Shown here: piece after piece, positions 9,109 to 10,000 of the stretch
How the letters are laid out: every line of letters begins with the position of its first letter
Position numbering within the stretch: the stretch's first letter is position 1
NCBI GenBank assembly: GCA_027575765.1
Contig: JANBPT010001365.1
Span: forward strand, 1 to 10,000
Length of the DNA stretch: 10,000 nucleotides
Source: Tieghemiomyces parasiticus
Taxonomy: Eukaryota; Kickxellomycota; Dimargaritomycetes; Dimargaritales; Dimargaritaceae
Direction: 5' to 3'
Made by a program: the position numbers and the translations under genes
Notes under the pieces: model-generated
Database searches by the model: none
What the model was told of the DNA's origin: nothing
What the model saw: only the letters and a program-made list of their open reading frames with translations

Positions 9109-9444
9109 ATGGGCAAAAATTCCCGCTCTTACCCATCCTCCATCTCGTCCCCCTCCAGTACCGGTGACAGACCACGGTACACGCCAACTCCCATGTCCGG
9201 TATCACGGCACCCGCAGGGTTTATCCTAAAGGACGCCCCGGTCACCATCATTTGCCCGCGGTGTCAGGCCCCCGTTCAGTCCGTCATTGGCCGCCGTAAC
9301 GGCGCTAAGGCCATGAAGGCCGCCCTCATCACTAGTATCGTCTTTTTCCCGCTTGCCTGGGTCCCGCTCTGTACCAAGTCCTGCCAGGACGAGGTTCATA
9401 TTTGTCCGCAGTGCTGTCATGAGCTTGGTCGGATCCCGGCCTAG
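9109..9444 (+). CDS. Short LITAF-domain protein, 111 residues
   Basis: Single exon from the ATG at 9109 (no other in-frame ATG nearby upstream) to TAG at 9442-9444. Residues 1-45 are Ser/Pro/Thr-rich. The LITAF domain follows: CPRC (49-52), RRNGAK, a hydrophobic segment at about 70-87 (AALITSIVFFPLAWVPL), then KSCQDEVHICPQC with His97, Cys99 and Cys102, ending ELGRIPA. It therefore has all four zinc cysteines in the classic CPxC spacing, and the hydrophobic membrane-inserting segment between them. The 63-residue domain aligns without gaps to that of the gene at 5811 (about 31 identities by my count), with the same last seven residues, so the two are paralogues. It lacks a PPxY motif. At 111 residues it is close to a bare LITAF domain. 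Its likely place is the cytosolic face of endosomal or other membranes; no specific function can be read from the sequence. Confidence 0.9.
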   Translation: MGKNSRSYPSSISSPSSTGDRPRYTPTPMSGITAPAGFILKDAPVTIICPRCQAPVQSVIGRRNGAKAMKAALITSIVFFPLAWVPLCTKSCQDEVHICPQCCHELGRIPA

Positions 9445-9869
9445 TCCGAGACTCGTCTTACGGGGGAGGTAACGACCAGGTTTTACCCAAGAGGGTGAAG
9501 GGGGAGGAGGTTGAGGACGAGGACGAGGTAATAAGAGCGCGGATTAAAATTCCTCTCTCCGCCCGCAACTCACAGCCCTCGTTAGCCATCCTCTCTAACC
9601 GACTGTCTGCTATTCCCCCCCCCTTGGTAGCTGGTGGCGCCCAATTACTTACTGCTTTCTCTGTCCCTCTACGTCCCTTACATTCTTTGACCACACACAA
9701 GCACACACACATGTTGTCTCTCACTCCACTCGCTACCGCCTGTAAACTTGTACACAATTCTCTACATATTCTTCTTTCATTCTCTAACCCGCCTAATACA
9801 CCTGTCGCCCTTACACCAGTATAAACCATTCGCCTGTTCATATTTTACATCACGATTCGTCTCTCATTC
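9445..9869. other. Intergenic region before the last gene
   Basis: The first 100 bases are strongly G/A-rich (GGGGGAGGAGG-like runs at 9458-9530). The sequence then switches at about 9546 to C/T-rich, with a C9 tract at 9615-9623 and a CA-rich patch at 9692-9710. The C/T-rich part is probably the promoter and leader of the gene starting at 9870. Open frames at 9458-9841 (minus) and 9495-9824 (plus) follow from this composition and are not supported as genes. Confidence 0.55.
9543..9548 (+). terminator. Possible poly(A) signal for second LITAF gene (ATTAAA)
   Basis: ATTAAA lies 99 bases after the stop codon at 9444, at the composition switch between the two genes. The match is to a variant of the consensus and unsupported by other evidence. 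Confidence 0.25.
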
Positions 9870-9964
9870 ATGGCCAGTCCCTCACAGTTGCGGAGCGCCC
9901 TGAGTAGTGAGGAGCAGGAGGTCCTCCTGGAACTCCGAAGCATTGCCAGCACCATCGAACGGGT
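9870..9964 (+). CDS. First exon of an unrecognised gene (3' partial)
   Basis: An ATG at 9870 (TTCATGG, with G at +4) opens a frame of 31 codons followed by a split codon GT and a perfect donor GTAAGT at 9965-9970. The split codon is Val whatever base follows. The exon encodes MASPSQLRSALSSEEQEVLL followed by a Glu/Leu-rich stretch ending in STIER, which has the look of an amphipathic alpha-helix. Unspliced, the frame would stop at once (GTG TAA). Support comes from the start context, the consensus donor, the C/T-rich leader like those of the other genes, and GC-rich codons. I do not recognise the family; the rest lies beyond the window. The small size means a chance ORF is possible. Confidence 0.5.
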
Positions 9965-10000
9965 GTAAGTAGATGAGCCCGCGGGCGATCGCCACCAGCT
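9965..10000 (+). other. Start of intron in the last gene (continues past the window)
   Basis: GTAAGT at 9965 matches the donors of the CCT6 introns. The acceptor is not in the window, so length and phase partner cannot be checked. Confidence 0.45.

Noticed and set aside
9458..9841. Open frames on both strands (127 codons minus, 109 codons plus) before the last gene
   Set aside because: Both are explained by strongly biased leader composition and lack family resemblance; they overlap each other.

Overview
This is nuclear DNA of a eukaryote, most likely a fungus and plausibly an early-diverging one. The gene content (a CHD1-type chromatin remodeller, a CCT/TRiC chaperonin subunit, two LITAF-domain proteins) is purely eukaryotic. 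The three introns that can be placed are short (125-219 bases), start with GTAAG, carry a CTAAC branch-point motif and end at the first AG after it, a fungal-style arrangement. The exact lineage is inference and cannot be settled from 10 kb. I see no mobile element, virus, CRISPR array, tRNA or rRNA.

Layout, with every supported gene on the + strand: (1) 1-810, the 3' end of a CHD1 gene, with a disordered basic linker and the C-terminal CHCT (DUF4208) helical domain. (2) 1451-3586, a complete CCT6 gene (chaperonin subunit zeta) in four exons. Its start codon is itself split by an intron: AT at 1451-1452 and G at 1672. (3) 3587-5810, about 2.2 kb with no recognisable gene. (4) 5811-6464, a single-exon LITAF-domain protein of 217 residues with a PPLY motif. 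(5) 6465-9108, about 2.6 kb with no recognisable gene except a TATA box near 8801 and a C10 tract at 8862-8871. (6) 9109-9444, a second, shorter LITAF-domain protein of 111 residues. (7) 9870-10000, the first exon and donor site of an unrecognised gene that runs off the window.

The genes are unrelated housekeeping functions (chromatin remodelling, cytosolic protein folding, endosomal membrane/zinc proteins) and do not form a pathway. The exception is the LITAF pair, which look like old tandem paralogues: their 63-residue domains align without gaps at about 49% identity, and both proteins end in the same seven residues.

Two architectural patterns stand out. Upstream of each of the four gene starts, the + strand changes from G/A-rich to C/T-rich. 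All five runs of eight or more C in the window lie in gene 5' regions or the first intron, and no equally long G run occurs. The most interesting single feature is the intron-split start codon of CCT6. I found no convincing new multi-gene system.
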